A stretch of DNA of 64,000 bases from Phoronis australis (taxonomy: Eukaryota; Phoronida; Phoronidae). The stretch covers positions 185,644 through 249,643 of the forward strand of contig NMRA01000599.1 of the NCBI GenBank assembly GCA_002633005.1. The letters run 5' to 3'. Every line of letters begins with the position of its first letter. Position 1 is the first letter of the stretch. Of the stretch, positions 46,047 through 56,315 are shown piece after piece. The position numbers and the translations under genes are program-made. The notes under the pieces were generated by a model. It had not been told where the DNA came from. It did not search any database and saw only the letters and a list, made by a program, of their open reading frames with translations.

Positions 46047-47396
46047 CTCGGGTACCCAATGGTCGTCTCCTATAGCATGAAACCGGCTTGTTGTCGAACT
46101 TACCCAATTATTCCACTTCAAAGTTATGCTCTGAATGAGATTTGATTTAACTCTCACAAATATATAGTATTCGTTGATTCAAAAGCTTTCTTTTATTTAT
46201 GCCGAGGTGTTTGAACTGTGCATTGCTTTTCGGCAGCCATTTTATAATGACTCCTATGGTCGTCATATGCTGCTGCCTTTTGAAGGAACAGAAAACCACA
46301 CAGAAAAAGGCCAAGAAAATAGTGGAAAGTGGTTTACAACAATTCTAGTTCAACCACACACTATTTTACTGGCATGATATCAATTTTTAAATCGATTAAA
46401 GTTGATTCAGAATTTCAGTTCTGGAAAATAAATCGTCATTTTTGTTTTATTCCAGATAGACCTTACTTATTTTCTATTCGTGACCTCTTTATTTGACTTT
46501 TTGCTCTTGTTGTTCTCAATACCACTTACCTATGCTGTCTGTCTTTTTCTTTCCAGTTTTTCTTCATTCTCTTTTAACATCTTGTCAGCCAAAACAGAAG
46601 TGTAACCCTTTGACACTTGGTCGGCGGATGTTGATCATTGAGCCTCGATGCAGTTGTTCTAACAAATTACCCAATATCATGTTGCTTGATTTTTTCTTAC
46701 CTTCAACAGACTTCTGCATAAATGAATAAATAAATAAATACCCAAGTTGCATTTGCATTTTATTGCTCAACCTCTTCTTTTATTTTTAGTCATGCTGTGT
46801 TGTATGTAACAATGCAATATAGTGAAATAAAGTTAATGTTTTACTTTATTGTTAACCACTCTCTATCAGTTCAAGTATTTTAATTTTCTTCAAATAAATC
46901 CAAAATGCCTGAACCAAAAAGTTCAACGTAAATGTTGAGCTCAGAACTGTGTTTTGCAATAAAAAAACAAGTGGACAATATCATAATTTTGATGACCAAG
47001 GCGTGGGCCGAAAGTGTTAAGTACCCAGCTTGTTGCATTTGTCTGCTGCGTTTTTCCTTTGACCTAACAGGTGTCGGTTGGTGCCTGGGACAAATGGATA
47101 CATTGCATAAACAATAACTGGGTTGGTTTTTGTTCCGTCTGAAGAAAATTCAATTTCGAAAATATCTTCTGAAAATGAACAAAAAAGTGCATTAGTAAAA
47201 TCTACAAGTTTTTAAGTGGTCTCAAAAAACAGTCGATAAATGCACCGATTTTCGTCTCAGTTCTTCCATGCGTGTTTCTCCCGAGAGGTTAGTACCTAAC
47301 GGGAAGACGAGCACTCTAGATTGGAACGTGGCTGCGCTGCACGTGAAAGAAGATGGCGGAAGACCATTGGAGCCTGACGACGATAGGTATCCCGAC
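46047..47396. mobile_element. Non-autonomous DNA transposon inserted in the 3' LTR
   Basis: The left end CTCGGGTACCCAATGGTCGT (46047 on) and the reverse complement of the right end, GTCGGGATACCTATCGTCGT, agree at 15 of 21 positions. TATA lies on both sides, consistent with a TA or TATA target duplication. The 1.35-kb interior is AT-rich with frames under 110 codons and no transposase. It must be younger than the Gypsy insertion, because removing it restores LTR continuity. Confidence 0.75.
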
Positions 47397-47445
47397 TATA
47401 TAAGTGGAATACATTTATTAATATGTCTTTTATCTTAATTTTACA
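47397..47445 (+). repeat. 3' LTR, second part
   Basis: TAAGTGGAATACATTTATTA through TTTTACA matches the 5' LTR end at 40424-40467 and is followed by the CAAAC target duplication. Confidence 0.88.
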
Positions 47446-47464
47446 CAAACTATACGATATTTTG

Positions 47465-47526
47465 CATGGGCGGTGCACCATAAGGCCGGGCTGGGGGGGG
47501 GGNACTCCAATGGTGCGCCGCCCATG
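47465..47526. mobile_element. Small MITE, GGCGGYGCACCAT ends (family member 2)
   Basis: Arms CATGGGCGGTGCACCAT (47465-47481) and ATGGTGCGCCGCCCATG (47510-47526) are complementary with one mismatch. The 28-base centre holds a G-run and the single N at 47503, probably a base lost in the homopolymer. Termini are shared with 17521-17584. Confidence 0.75.
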
Positions 47527-48070
47527 TCTCGGCGGCGTCTTCCCGGACGCCATGAAGTACCCTCGTTTCACCGATCGGCTGCCGGAATTCAGGAGAGGTC
47601 CCCTCAGGTACGAATCTGCCCGCAATCATGATAGCCCGCCGAATCGCCACTGACACCAGTCTAGTATGACGACGTCTCATAGTTAACAGCTGCCCGGCCG
47701 TCACACTCCCTGCAATTAACCGCCCCCACTCGCCGAGAGCTACTACAACCCCTGATTGCAATACACGGTGAATTAAGGCGTGCCCCTTAATTTGTGCGGC
47801 CGGGCCGGGGCGGGCTCAGTACTGAGGCCGCCTGCCGAGGAGGCTGCCGGAGCCGAAATGAAGGCCGCGCCCCGGCTTCGCCGGCATTTTAATTGTGTTG
47901 CTAATACTCTCAGCAAACAGGCGTTGTGTAACCAAGCCCAAACATGAAATGCTGATCCGTACCCCACCAAACCGCCGAGTTCAACGCGGCGCCCGCCAGT
48001 CACTGGGACATGTAACCTGGTTCCCGGGCCTCACAAGATGACGTCACGGATAACTTGTGAAGGCCCAGGT
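47527..48070. other. GC-rich island of unknown nature
   Basis: About 540 bp is markedly GC- and CpG-rich (for example GCGGCCGGGCCGGGGCGGG near 47797) in otherwise AT-rich DNA. Minus-strand frames of 76-103 codons exist but look like GC-driven chance frames. The right end is an inverted repeat (48015-48037 with 48054-48070, ACCTGG...CACAAG / CTTGTG...CCAGGT). It may be a CpG-island promoter, part of a GC-rich transposon, or transferred or contaminant DNA. None of these is proven. Confidence 0.5.
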
Positions 48071-48311
48071 ACAGGGCATTTTCACGAAAGACGTCGCTCT
48101 AGTCGGTTGGCCACACGCAGTGTTGGCGTACGTAGTAAATGAGGTACAGGGCACTAGAACGATGGTTTTCATTCAGTCAGCTGGCAATTTTTAACCAGGA
48201 AGTTGACGTGCGCATGCTTATATCCGGTAATACGTTATCAGGTCGCTAGGTGTCGCGAGAGTAAAAGTTAATTTTGGGTTGCGTTTGCGGTCGAACACTC
48301 TGTTGAGGTAG

Positions 48312-48395
48312 CTGTTTATATAGGCAATGATCATCACCTCTGTTGGCCTGACCAGTCAGGCCAACAGAGGCGATGGTCATTGCCTACTGTTTATA
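48312..48395. mobile_element. Mini palindromic insertion, TAGRCAATGACC family, copy 2
   Basis: A 66-bp palindrome, 48321-48386: two 32-base arms with only two mismatches and a 2-base centre, opening TAGGCAATGATCATCACCTC. CTGTTTATA is repeated directly at 48312-48320 and 48387-48395. The outer arms match 39282-39338. No coding is possible. Confidence 0.85.
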
Positions 48396-48547
48396 TTGTT
48401 ATTTTATCAACAAAGTGAGCTGAAATTCACGTAATTATCGATTCCTTATTATGAAAATAAATTTGAATTAACAATGGCTTCACTCTTTTCACTTGGCTTT
48501 TTCAGTTTCAAAATTGAACGCTTTTTATGAATTGAAAACGTCTCTTG

Positions 48548-48702
48548 CAGGGGCGGATCGCGGATTTTGAGTTGGGGGGAGGGGGCAGGGGTATTTTGAC
48601 CATCAGACATTCACACCCCAAACTGCCAAATTGAATCTGGGAGAAGTTTAGGCAGGGCCATGGCCCTCTTGCTGCCCCCCCACCCCCCTAAATCCGTCAC
48701 TG
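48548..48702. mobile_element. MITE, CAGGGGCGGATC...CCGTCACTG
   Basis: Starts CAGGGGCGGATCGCGGATTT and ends CTAAATCCGTCACTG. It matches 19113-19267 over its whole length. It is a second, well-preserved member of this CAG-ended family. Confidence 0.78.
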
Positions 48703-50009
48703 TACAGTGTTACAGTAGACACAGTATTCACTCCCTTGAACACCACAATTTTCGACCCTTCAGGTAGCCACTATTCTCGAGCTATACCCCTCCCCACGTT
48801 GCCATAATTTTTCTTCCCATTTCCCTCTTTGAGGTGCATGGGACCCCACACAACTTGAGGGTTCTAAGCCATTCAGATCATCTTGGGTATATTCGGAGCA
48901 TTAAAGTTCTCCTTTAAGGTGAATTTAACCTGCGTGACTTTCAAATTTAGTGAAGAATGATTGGCCATAATGACCAAAAGTTCGAGCATGCACTGAAAAC
49001 AATTACTTCCAAGGACATCCAGAACAACTCGGGTGTTTTCATAACCTCAAATTTCACCTAACAGGTGAACGCTTCCTGCATATGTGCGGACTTCAGTTAG
49101 CCTATTATTCTCAAGACTGAAAATCACGTGACTTGCCATATTTTGGATAACGTTCATCTTCGAGAGGATATTTTAGGCTACGAAAATACCCGAAGTATTT
49201 CAAAGAAAAATTTGTAAATAGGAAAATAGCCGAAGTGCTCTAGATGTTCCGAGGGTAAATTTGTAGCTACAAAAATACCCGAGAGGTGTCCCAAATGGGC
49301 CCTAAGCTTTAGTTTTATGATTAATCTGGTACTAGAAGAATTTCTGCCCATTTAGACAGTGACTTAAAAAACATTAGGGTTGTAGTCCGAGGTTTGAAGT
49401 TCAATAATAATGTAGCCTAATGTTTCAAATGCACAATCTTTTCATAAAGGTTAATGCTAACAACTGAATCCTTTCATGGTAATTCTTAAACAGCTGTCTT
49501 TTTCACCCATTAAGCTTGGAAGAAGTCGGCTCAGAGATTCCTGTTATCAAAAATGGGTCTGGGGTCCAAAGTTTTAAAAATACAGTTATCATATTAAAAC
49601 CCCTTCTGCAGTAGAAAAAAGATACCATTTGCAGTGTTTTTAACTTCCAGAGTGAAACCTGTTGTATTCATGGAAAAAGTTTGCTTTTTTCAAGCACCAT
49701 TTTGAAGAGAATTGTTCGAGAAAAACCACCCAGCTAGGTGTCATGTCCGGTATAAACCTGTGGGAGTATCCCCTGGAATGGTTTTAGGAGGGTACTCTGA
49801 AAGCCCAAGGATGGTGAAATGAGCCCTATCCCTATATACCTAACAAAGTGGGTTGAACATCATGGAAAACACAAGTGCAATTGTTGTTTTCAGAATGCGC
49901 TTATCAGATGGTGTCTTCTGGCTTCCAGATTTCCTTCAAATTAAATTCCCTAAAGTTGCTTTGAATGCGTCTTGTGTGAAAAAGAATAAATTTTGATCTG
50001 AACAACTTA
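48703..50009. other. Intergenic, no gene seen
   Basis: Contains internally repeated AAAATACCCGA-type words near 49180-49290 (three loose copies). No coding feature. Confidence 0.45.
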
Positions 50010-50240
50010 CCACTATATACAAGAATTGGAATGACTAAAAGAAGAAAATTTTCCAAGTGATCTATCATTTCACAAATAGGCTTGTGAGATAGAAATATTT
50101 TTTGTGTTGTAAAATTTAACTGAAATAAATGTTTTTGCATGAATCAAGTCAAAATAATGATAAAAAGAAGCTGGAAATCATAAGAGGAAATGAAAACAAA
50201 AATAGGAAATCCTCTTAAAAGAGGAAAATTCCAAGCCCTG
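50010..50240 (+). repeat. Dispersed repeat C, copy 2 (uninterrupted)
   Basis: Parallels 28160-28520 (GAAAATTTTCCAAGTGATCT, ATAGGCTTGTGAGATAGAAA, ACTGAAATAAATGTTTTTGC). It reads through the point where copy 1 has the foldback insertion and so serves as its empty site. Confidence 0.75.
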
Positions 50241-50814
50241 TATATATCCCTGTCTCAACTGGTTCCTTAGTGGACTTGGAAGAATTCAAACTTTGTTATT
50301 GCTCAAAGCCATGGTTATTGCACCAAGCAATAACAAACTATCAGTTCAACGGAAGCCAATATGCCACGTGTAATCTCAGTAAGGAACAGTACGAGATCAA
50401 GAGTCTAACCACGAGCACACACGTGAAGATTGACACTGGACACTAGTATCCAAATCCAACTGCTGGACATGCCAATCTTCATTTGAGCAATTGTGATTAG
50501 ATTTACTAGCTACTATTTTGGTCAAAAAAACATTGTTAGTACAAGACCAATCTTATATTGTTACATGGTGATTCTAAAAAGAGTTGGATTAATAGCAGCT
50601 TGAAAAATAGTACACTTTGTGTATAAGGAACTTATAACGGGTTCATTTTTTCAATACAGTTTATTACAGATGTTTTCTTATTCTCCACCATGTATTTAAA
50701 TGCTTTTTGGGCTAAACAGATTCTAGCCCAGTCTTGTATGGATTCATTTAAAACCCTGAAAAGGGATTATGTGATCATGTTTTGGAATACACCTCTAGAG
50801 TGAAGCTTTCAATC
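50241..50814. other. Intergenic, no gene seen
   Basis: AT-rich, no open frame of note, no repeat recognised. Confidence 0.45.
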
Positions 50815-51100
50815 CAAATCAAACTCGAAATTGTTTTTGTCACTTCTAGTCCACTTTCTTGTGAGTTCAAGATAGTACTTAATGACCACTAGATTCGAAC
50901 TAAAATTTGAGTAAAAACTTAAGATTTCTAGTAAAACCTCGAACTCAGACTCAAACTTTTAGCTCTAATGCTGGGATCATTAATTGCCATCAATAAGCAC
51001 TCAAATATAGAATAAAAGACACTTATCTCGAGTTCAAACAAAAGTTGAATAGAAAATAACAAAAAATCTTGAGTAAAAAGTTGAAACCCTGGGCCCAGGT
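50815..51100 (-). repeat. Dispersed repeat rich in ACTCGAA/TTCGAG words, copy 2
   Basis: Inverted relative to 19310-19575. Its reverse complement contains CAGCATTAGAGCTAAAAG and TTTGAGTC in the same order. Confidence 0.55.
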
Positions 51101-52141
51101 GTTACTTTCATAATGGTCTATGCTTTCACAAGGCAGTGAATGTGCAACTTGAGTGGAAGTCGGGTCTTTAATAACCTATTCCCCCAGCACCACTGGTGTA
51201 GTCAGAATTATTCAACAGAGGTTCCCAAACTTGAAATTGCTGGCGACCAATGATTGTGACTGTAATGTGAGGCAACCTGGAGGCACTGCATGAACAAGGG
51301 ACAGGGGAGCTAGGCAAGCACAAAACTGAAATGAGTTTCTATCAGGGAAGGGTCTGCAATGAAGAGGGTGTAGTCTTGTTGTGCGCCCTATGGCTATGTT
51401 AATGCCCAGACTTAGTACTTCAGTCTATCTTTAAACTAGACCATATTTCTAATCAATACATCAGAAAAAATAAAGTTCCCAATGTTAGACAAATTTTCTA
51501 GCATGTTGTGCGTTTTGTAGCTTATGAGTGTAATATTTCTAGGAACACATTAATGATGTCACGGTTTTTAATTTTGAGTCAACGTGAGGGTGTTTGCCAG
51601 TGAGAATGTTCTCAAGCATTTCACACTGCCCAACTCTTGCCACGAGGAGGCCCCCTCACTAAGAGTCAAATTTGTAATTTTGAAAAGACCAAAATGTTGA
51701 CTAAAATTACTGCTGAATTATGTAGATCATAACCACAAGAATGACACACTAGCATGTTGCTCAAAACACTGAGCAAAGCATAATGGTAATAGTCACATAC
51801 AGGGGACCTCCACTTTGAGAATCAGTGTTTTCTACTGCATAACAAGAACCAGTTTTTCACTGAATAGCAGGCGTTAAAACTTGTTCTCAAAATGCGGATT
51901 GCCAGTGAGTGACTATTGCCTGGATAACAATCCAACCCACCTAACACACAAGAAACCGTCGATTTGGGTTAAGTGACCCAACTTAAAATCTTTGAAGTGT
52001 ACCCTGATCTCCCAATTTTGAAATGTGAGATTTTTTTGCAGCTAGTCATTTCAACCAACCATGTTTTTAAAGTTTGCTTGCTTAGAAAGTCTAACTCCAG
52101 GATGCTTTGATTACAGTGAACCATAGTAGTTTCTAAATGTT
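51101..52141. other. Intergenic, no gene seen
   Basis: AT-rich sequence with no supportable frame. It borders the truncated 5' end of a LINE. Confidence 0.45.
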
Positions 52142-52989
52142 TTAGAATGGTTCGGTGTACTTAAACGTCTAGGCAAATTTCTTAATGTCCGTACCCTTAA
52201 GACCCTTTACCATTGTATTATTCAGCCTCATATTGATTATTGTTTACCGGTTTGGGGGCACACTAGTGACACACTTGTAAACAAAGTCCAAGTAATCCAA
52301 AATAGAGCCGCCAGGGCTATCCTGGGTACTAAAATTAGGGACACTAGGGTTGACGACTTGTACTCCAAGCTGGGATTTATGAAAGTAAGACAAAGAAATA
52401 AATATCTCTCTGCCTGTTGTATATACAGATGTATCAATGGCTTGGCTCCAGCATATCTCAGCAGTAAATTCAATAGCAGTCAGGCTGTTTATTCTACACG
52501 TTCTTCTGTTGCTGGCAATGTTTCTTCTAAAAAAATTAAAACCGAGACTGGCAAGAGATCTTTTATCTATGCAGCTGCTATAATATGGAATTCTTTTAGC
52601 CCAGAAATTAAACGGTCCAACTCAATTACTACCTTTAAAGTTAATGTTAAAAAGTGGCTGTAATTTACTTAACCTTTTATACCCTGCCTATCTTAATCAT
52701 GTCATTTTTTCATTGTCGTAAATACTCTCATTGTCTAGAGTCATCTCTTAATTTATTTCATCTGTCTTAGTTAACTTTTTACCATTATTTGTCATTTAGT
52801 TATTGTCTTAATTCTCAACCTTAAATGTTTTAATTGTATCTTTGTTACGTATATTTCATTGTTGTTTTATTACTTCATTGTATTATATAAATGTTTTTCT
52901 TGTTGAGGGCCCTCTTGGAAAGCTGTGCTATCACTGAAGAGGCCACCCTCATTTCACATATCACAATAATAAATAAATAAATAAATAAG
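52142..52989 (+). pseudogene. 5'-truncated LINE, RT C-terminus with (AATA)n tail
   Basis: The frame 52142-52663 is open and reads as the last ~170 residues of a CR1/L2-like ORF2: TLYHCIIQPHIDYCLPVWG, then VQVIQNRAARAILG, LGFMKVRQRNKYL, and a WNSF...FK..VKKWL end. A ~320-base 3'UTR with GAGGGCCCTCTTGGAAAGCT and GAAGAGGCCACCCTCATTTC follows, then AATA repeats to 52989. Truncation at the 5' side and a short tandem 3' tail are typical of target-primed reverse transcription. This stub is not autonomous. Confidence 0.85.
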
Positions 52990-54264
52990 GTTTTGCAATT
53001 AGACTGAATATAATAGATGATTGTTGCAAACTGCAACACTTGACTGTCTTGACATCATGTGAACGTGGAAAGCAAAAAAAATGAAACAGTCGACGAGTTG
53101 GGGTCCAGGAGAGAGACGACATTTGCATAGATTGCATATGACCAAATGTGCCCCTCTGACCAGTGACTCAGGCATTGCAAAAGTCACCATGAACGGGCAA
53201 ATTTCCAGATAAATTCCACACAAAAATATTTACTTTTAGGTTCAAACTGTATAAAATGATCCATTTTTGCACCAAAACCACTGAATGTTTCATATACAAC
53301 TGAGGCTTCTTGTGTTAAAAAGAATACAGTCCAGCTTTTTGCTGAAATTCAATTCACTGTAAATAATAACATTGCATAATTTATTTATGTTATCAGAAAA
53401 GTTGACTATTCCATTGAGGCTCTAACCAAAATGTGCCAACTCACAAAAGGTTTTATCATGCTGATTAATCCTCATTTCACAGCAACAAACACCCTCCGAA
53501 ATAATTGAACACTCCGCACGACTGTACGATGGCAGTCATTGCTGAATGGCACCGCCAAAAGTGATAATGTCTGTTGAGTGTTGACAGTGTTGTTGTGGGT
53601 GGCCTAGTTTCCTCCACAAATTATTTCGTAAAAAGTCACATCACTTCAGAATCCAGCCTAGTATACAAGATAATTATCATAAAATGTTTCGTATACGTTA
53701 CTGGTGATGTATTCCTTAACTCGTTAGCTTTGAAATGCGGGAGTTTGATGAAAACAGAGAGATTTAAACGGCTGTAAATCCACCGACATTCTTTTTCTGG
53801 AAATCGCCATGTTGGTGAACTAGTTTGACCTATTATGCAACTGACCAATAGAATGCCTTGTTTCTTGAAATCGGAACAGCCAATGATATTCCAAGAATGC
53901 GGATGGAAAAGTGTCCTGTATCAGACCCCAACCAATCTCGTGTGTCTGTGCAGGAGACTATGGGACACGGCCCAAAAAACAGGAAATTCAATTTGCTTTG
54001 TTCATCTCACAACAGGTAGCACCACATGATTTGTTTTTATCGGACGGTTAGTCATCGGTAAAATCGGTCATTGGCGTCATTTTAAGTTGTTTACGCAGTA
54101 GGTAAAACGCTGCTGCTGAAACAGCCAGACCTAACATGCTAAGTGCTGCATAGATTTGCCGTGACATTTCTCTCAAACTCTCAAGTTTTATCAGCTTGGA
54201 AGGTTTGACTGTTGACTTGAGTCCCGACCGTGCTGAAGTAGCGAGTTGTTTTCATTTGATCAGC
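52990..54264. other. 5' flank of the ITIH-like gene
   Basis: Only short frames. The frame of the ITIH-like gene is open back to 54196 but has no ATG before 54265. A 5'UTR exon could lie here. I could not define one. Confidence 0.45.
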
Positions 54265-56274
54265 ATGCTAACGATTAAGGTTGTAGGACTTTATCTGTGC
54301 CTTGTGGTGACGGTCAGCTTGATTGCTACTTCATTAGGGATGAGCGAGTACCATCTGGTGTTGGTGAAAGAAAGTATGGACACTTATAGTCATGAAAATG
54401 TCCACTCAATGCGTCATAGGAGGCAGGCTGAAAAAGAACCCATTCCCAAACCGTCGATCACCAAACTTCATGCAACAAGCAACATCAAATCTAGATTTGC
54501 CACAACTGTCGTAACCACCGAGATGGAAAATAAGCTGCAGACAACAAATGTTGAGGCGGCATTTTATGTCCAGTTTCCGGAAAATGCGTTTATATCCAAT
54601 TTCACGATGGAAGTTGGTGGTCAACTTTTTGTTGGTGTTGTGAAGGAAAAGAAAGCAGCCCAAGACATCTACGATAAAGCACGTGCTAGAAATGAGACGG
54701 CTGGGATTGTGAAGTCCTACCAGAGCCCTACTCTGGAGCCTGGAATGGACATGTTTTCAATCACAACAACAATCTCTGCCAATTCTTCTGCTTCGTTTGA
54801 GCTCACTTATCAACAACTGCTCGAGTTCAAGTTTTACTACACTCATTATCTTTATGTTGATCCCATGCAAGCCGTTCCGGATTTCAAACTGAATGTTAAA
54901 GTCGACGAGCCTCAGGGCATAAAGGAACTGAGTGTAACGGGAATCGACGGGAATTCATTGCCCGTTGTAAATGGTGGTAAAAATATGGCTACGGTCGACT
55001 ACAGTCCCAATTCAGCCTCTCAGGGATCAGGCATTAAGGGACTGGTCAAAGTAAAATATAACGTTAAACACTCATGCAACGCCGGTGTATTCAAAACATG
55101 CAGCTCGTTTTTTGTACATTACTTCTCTACTCCGAAAGACGACTGCTCCTTGGCAGTTTTGAATCGCAAGGTTTACTTTGTTATTGATATAAGTGGTTCC
55201 ATGTCCGGAGACAAAATGACCAAGACGCGGTCTGCCATGGATATCATTTTAAAGCTTTTGAGACCTGCGGACCAATTCGGTATTGTGTTATTCGATGATG
55301 AAATTGTTGAGTGGAGATCTGGGCTCTATAGCGCCTTGGCTGACAACATTGAGAATGCCCGGTATTACTGCAGTACCAACCTGAAGGCACGCGGAGGCAC
55401 CAATGTTTATGAAGGTCTACAGCGAGCTCTCCAACTTCTAAGCCCCGCAGTATCTACGAATGACAAGCTAGCACCGTATGTGATTCTGTTAACTGATGGT
55501 CAGCCCACCGCAGGTAAGTTCACTTCACCCATCGACATACAGCGTGAGATTAAGAAGCTGAATGTAAAGAAGATACCTATTTATTCCATTGCATTTGGCG
55601 CTGGGGCTGACTTCAACTTTCTCAACGCACTGTCGCATGAAAACGGAGGCTATGCGATCAAAATATTTGACGGCAGTTACGATCGTCAGGACATGTCTCA
55701 ACAACTCCAGTTTTTCTACAGTCGTATTGCCTCGCCTGTCCTAAAAAATGTGAACATTGTGTACCCAAAAACTGCGGTTTCCAGCAACGAGGTTAGTTAT
55801 TCCGAAGTATTCCAATATTTTGACGGCTCCGAAGTTGTAATTGTGGGAAAACTCCTTCCCAGTGCACCACAAGATTTTGAAGTAAAGGTTGTGGCTTTGT
55901 CCACGTCTGGACAGAAGGAGTATACCACGTCTGTGACCAGTGCGTCATACGGTGACTGTGATTTGGTGGAGCGCGTCTACGCATACAAATGGATTAAGAC
56001 ATTGCTACTGAGAGCATCAATGGAAGAAGATGAAGTGAAGAAAAAGACTTTGCAGAGCGAAGCCTTGACAATGTCGCTTAAGTATAATTTTGTGACACCC
56101 CTTACCTCCATGGTTGTGGTTCAGAGTAATTCGCAAACACAGCGAGGACTAAGAGTTATGGAGAGACGCCGTCATAAGGTCAAAACTGCATGGAGCTTGG
56201 CTGGTGGCCTTCATGCTTCCAGATTGGTAGTAATGGGATTTTCTGTTGTTTCGTTGCTTTACCATAAATTGTAG
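54265..56274 (+). CDS. ITIH-like secreted protein with VIT and vWA domains (intronless)
   Basis: 669 residues. 1-25 is a signal peptide (hydrophobic LYLCLVVTVSLIAT). RHRR at 50-53 is a furin-type site, as in ITIH propeptides, so the mature chain would start at Q54. A VIT domain spans about 60-200 (KEKKAAQDIYDKARA with the Y-DKARA block typical of the family). A vWA domain at about 300-490 has a complete MIDAS: D308-x-S310-x-S312, T379 in GGTN and D411 in LLTDGQPT. This order (signal, VIT, vWA) is that of inter-alpha-trypsin inhibitor heavy chains, which bind hyaluronan or matrix proteins outside the cell. The protein is shorter than vertebrate ITIHs (about 900), and I see no DPHF chondroitin-attachment motif. 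The C-terminus is hydrophobic (VVMGFSVVSLLYHKL), possibly a membrane or GPI signal. The whole protein is one exon. The first ATG is 54265. Confidence 0.92.
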   Translation: MLTIKVVGLYLCLVVTVSLIATSLGMSEYHLVLVKESMDTYSHENVHSMRHRRQAEKEPIPKPSITKLHATSNIKSRFATTVVTTEMENKLQTTNVEAAFYVQFPENAFISNFTMEVGGQLFVGVVKEKKAAQDIYDKARARNETAGIVKSYQSPTLEPGMDMFSITTTISANSSASFELTYQQLLEFKFYYTHYLYVDPMQAVPDFKLNVKVDEPQGIKELSVTGIDGNSLPVVNGGKNMATVDYSPNSASQGSGIKGLVKVKYNVKHSCNAGVFKTCSSFFVHYFSTPKDDCSLAVLNRKVYFVIDISGSMSGDKMTKTRSAMDIILKLLRPADQFGIVLFDDEIVEWRSGLYSALADNIENARYYCSTNLKARGGTNVYEGLQRALQLLSPAVSTNDKLAPYVILLTDGQPTAGKFTSPIDIQREIKKLNVKKIPIYSIAFGAGADFNFLNALSHENGGYAIKIFDGSYDRQDMSQQLQFFYSRIASPVLKNVNIVYPKTAVSSNEVSYSEVFQYFDGSEVVIVGKLLPSAPQDFEVKVVALSTSGQKEYTTSVTSASYGDCDLVERVYAYKWIKTLLLRASMEEDEVKKKTLQSEALTMSLKYNFVTPLTSMVVVQSNSQTQRGLRVMERRRHKVKTAWSLAGGLHASRLVVMGFSVVSLLYHKL

Positions 56275-56314
56275 GGCCTTAAGTAAAAACTTGAGTAACA
56301 ATATCTGTTCTAAG
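56024..56314 (+). repeat. ITIH-like 3' end, duplicated segment copy 1
   Basis: These 291 bases (last ~83 codons, stop and 40 bases of 3' flank) recur at 57483-57773 with a single mismatch (ACACCCC here, ACACCTC there). The copy ends exactly at the N at 56315. Confidence 0.95.
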
Positions 56315-56315
56315 N
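56315..56315. other. Single-N contig join within ITIH 3' flank
   Basis: Sequence before the N is ITIH 3'UTR and sequence after it is transposon. The second copy of the 3'UTR (57773 on) continues instead with GAACATTAACATATTG, so the N marks a join, not a base call. Confidence 0.85.

Larger units (their letters stand above)
40103..47450 (+). mobile_element. Gypsy-type LTR retrotransposon, full insertion with target duplication
   Basis: The element spans 40108-47445 and is flanked by CAAAC at 40103-40107 and 47446-47450. LTRs begin TGTCGCATA and end ...CTACA/TTACA. The order is LTR, primer-binding site, gag, (gap), pol with RT, RNase H and integrase in that order, polypurine tract, LTR. RT before RNase H before integrase is the Gypsy/Metaviridae order. 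No envelope frame follows the integrase. It is inactive: several frame breaks, an RT deletion, a LINE piece inside, and foreign insertions in both LTRs. It lies in the same relative orientation as the ITIH gene, between SMPD2 and ITIH. Confidence 0.92.

Noticed and set aside
47450-47761. 103-codon minus-strand frame across the GC-rich island
   Set aside because: Spans a MITE and an N. GC-rich DNA gives long chance frames. No domain recognised.
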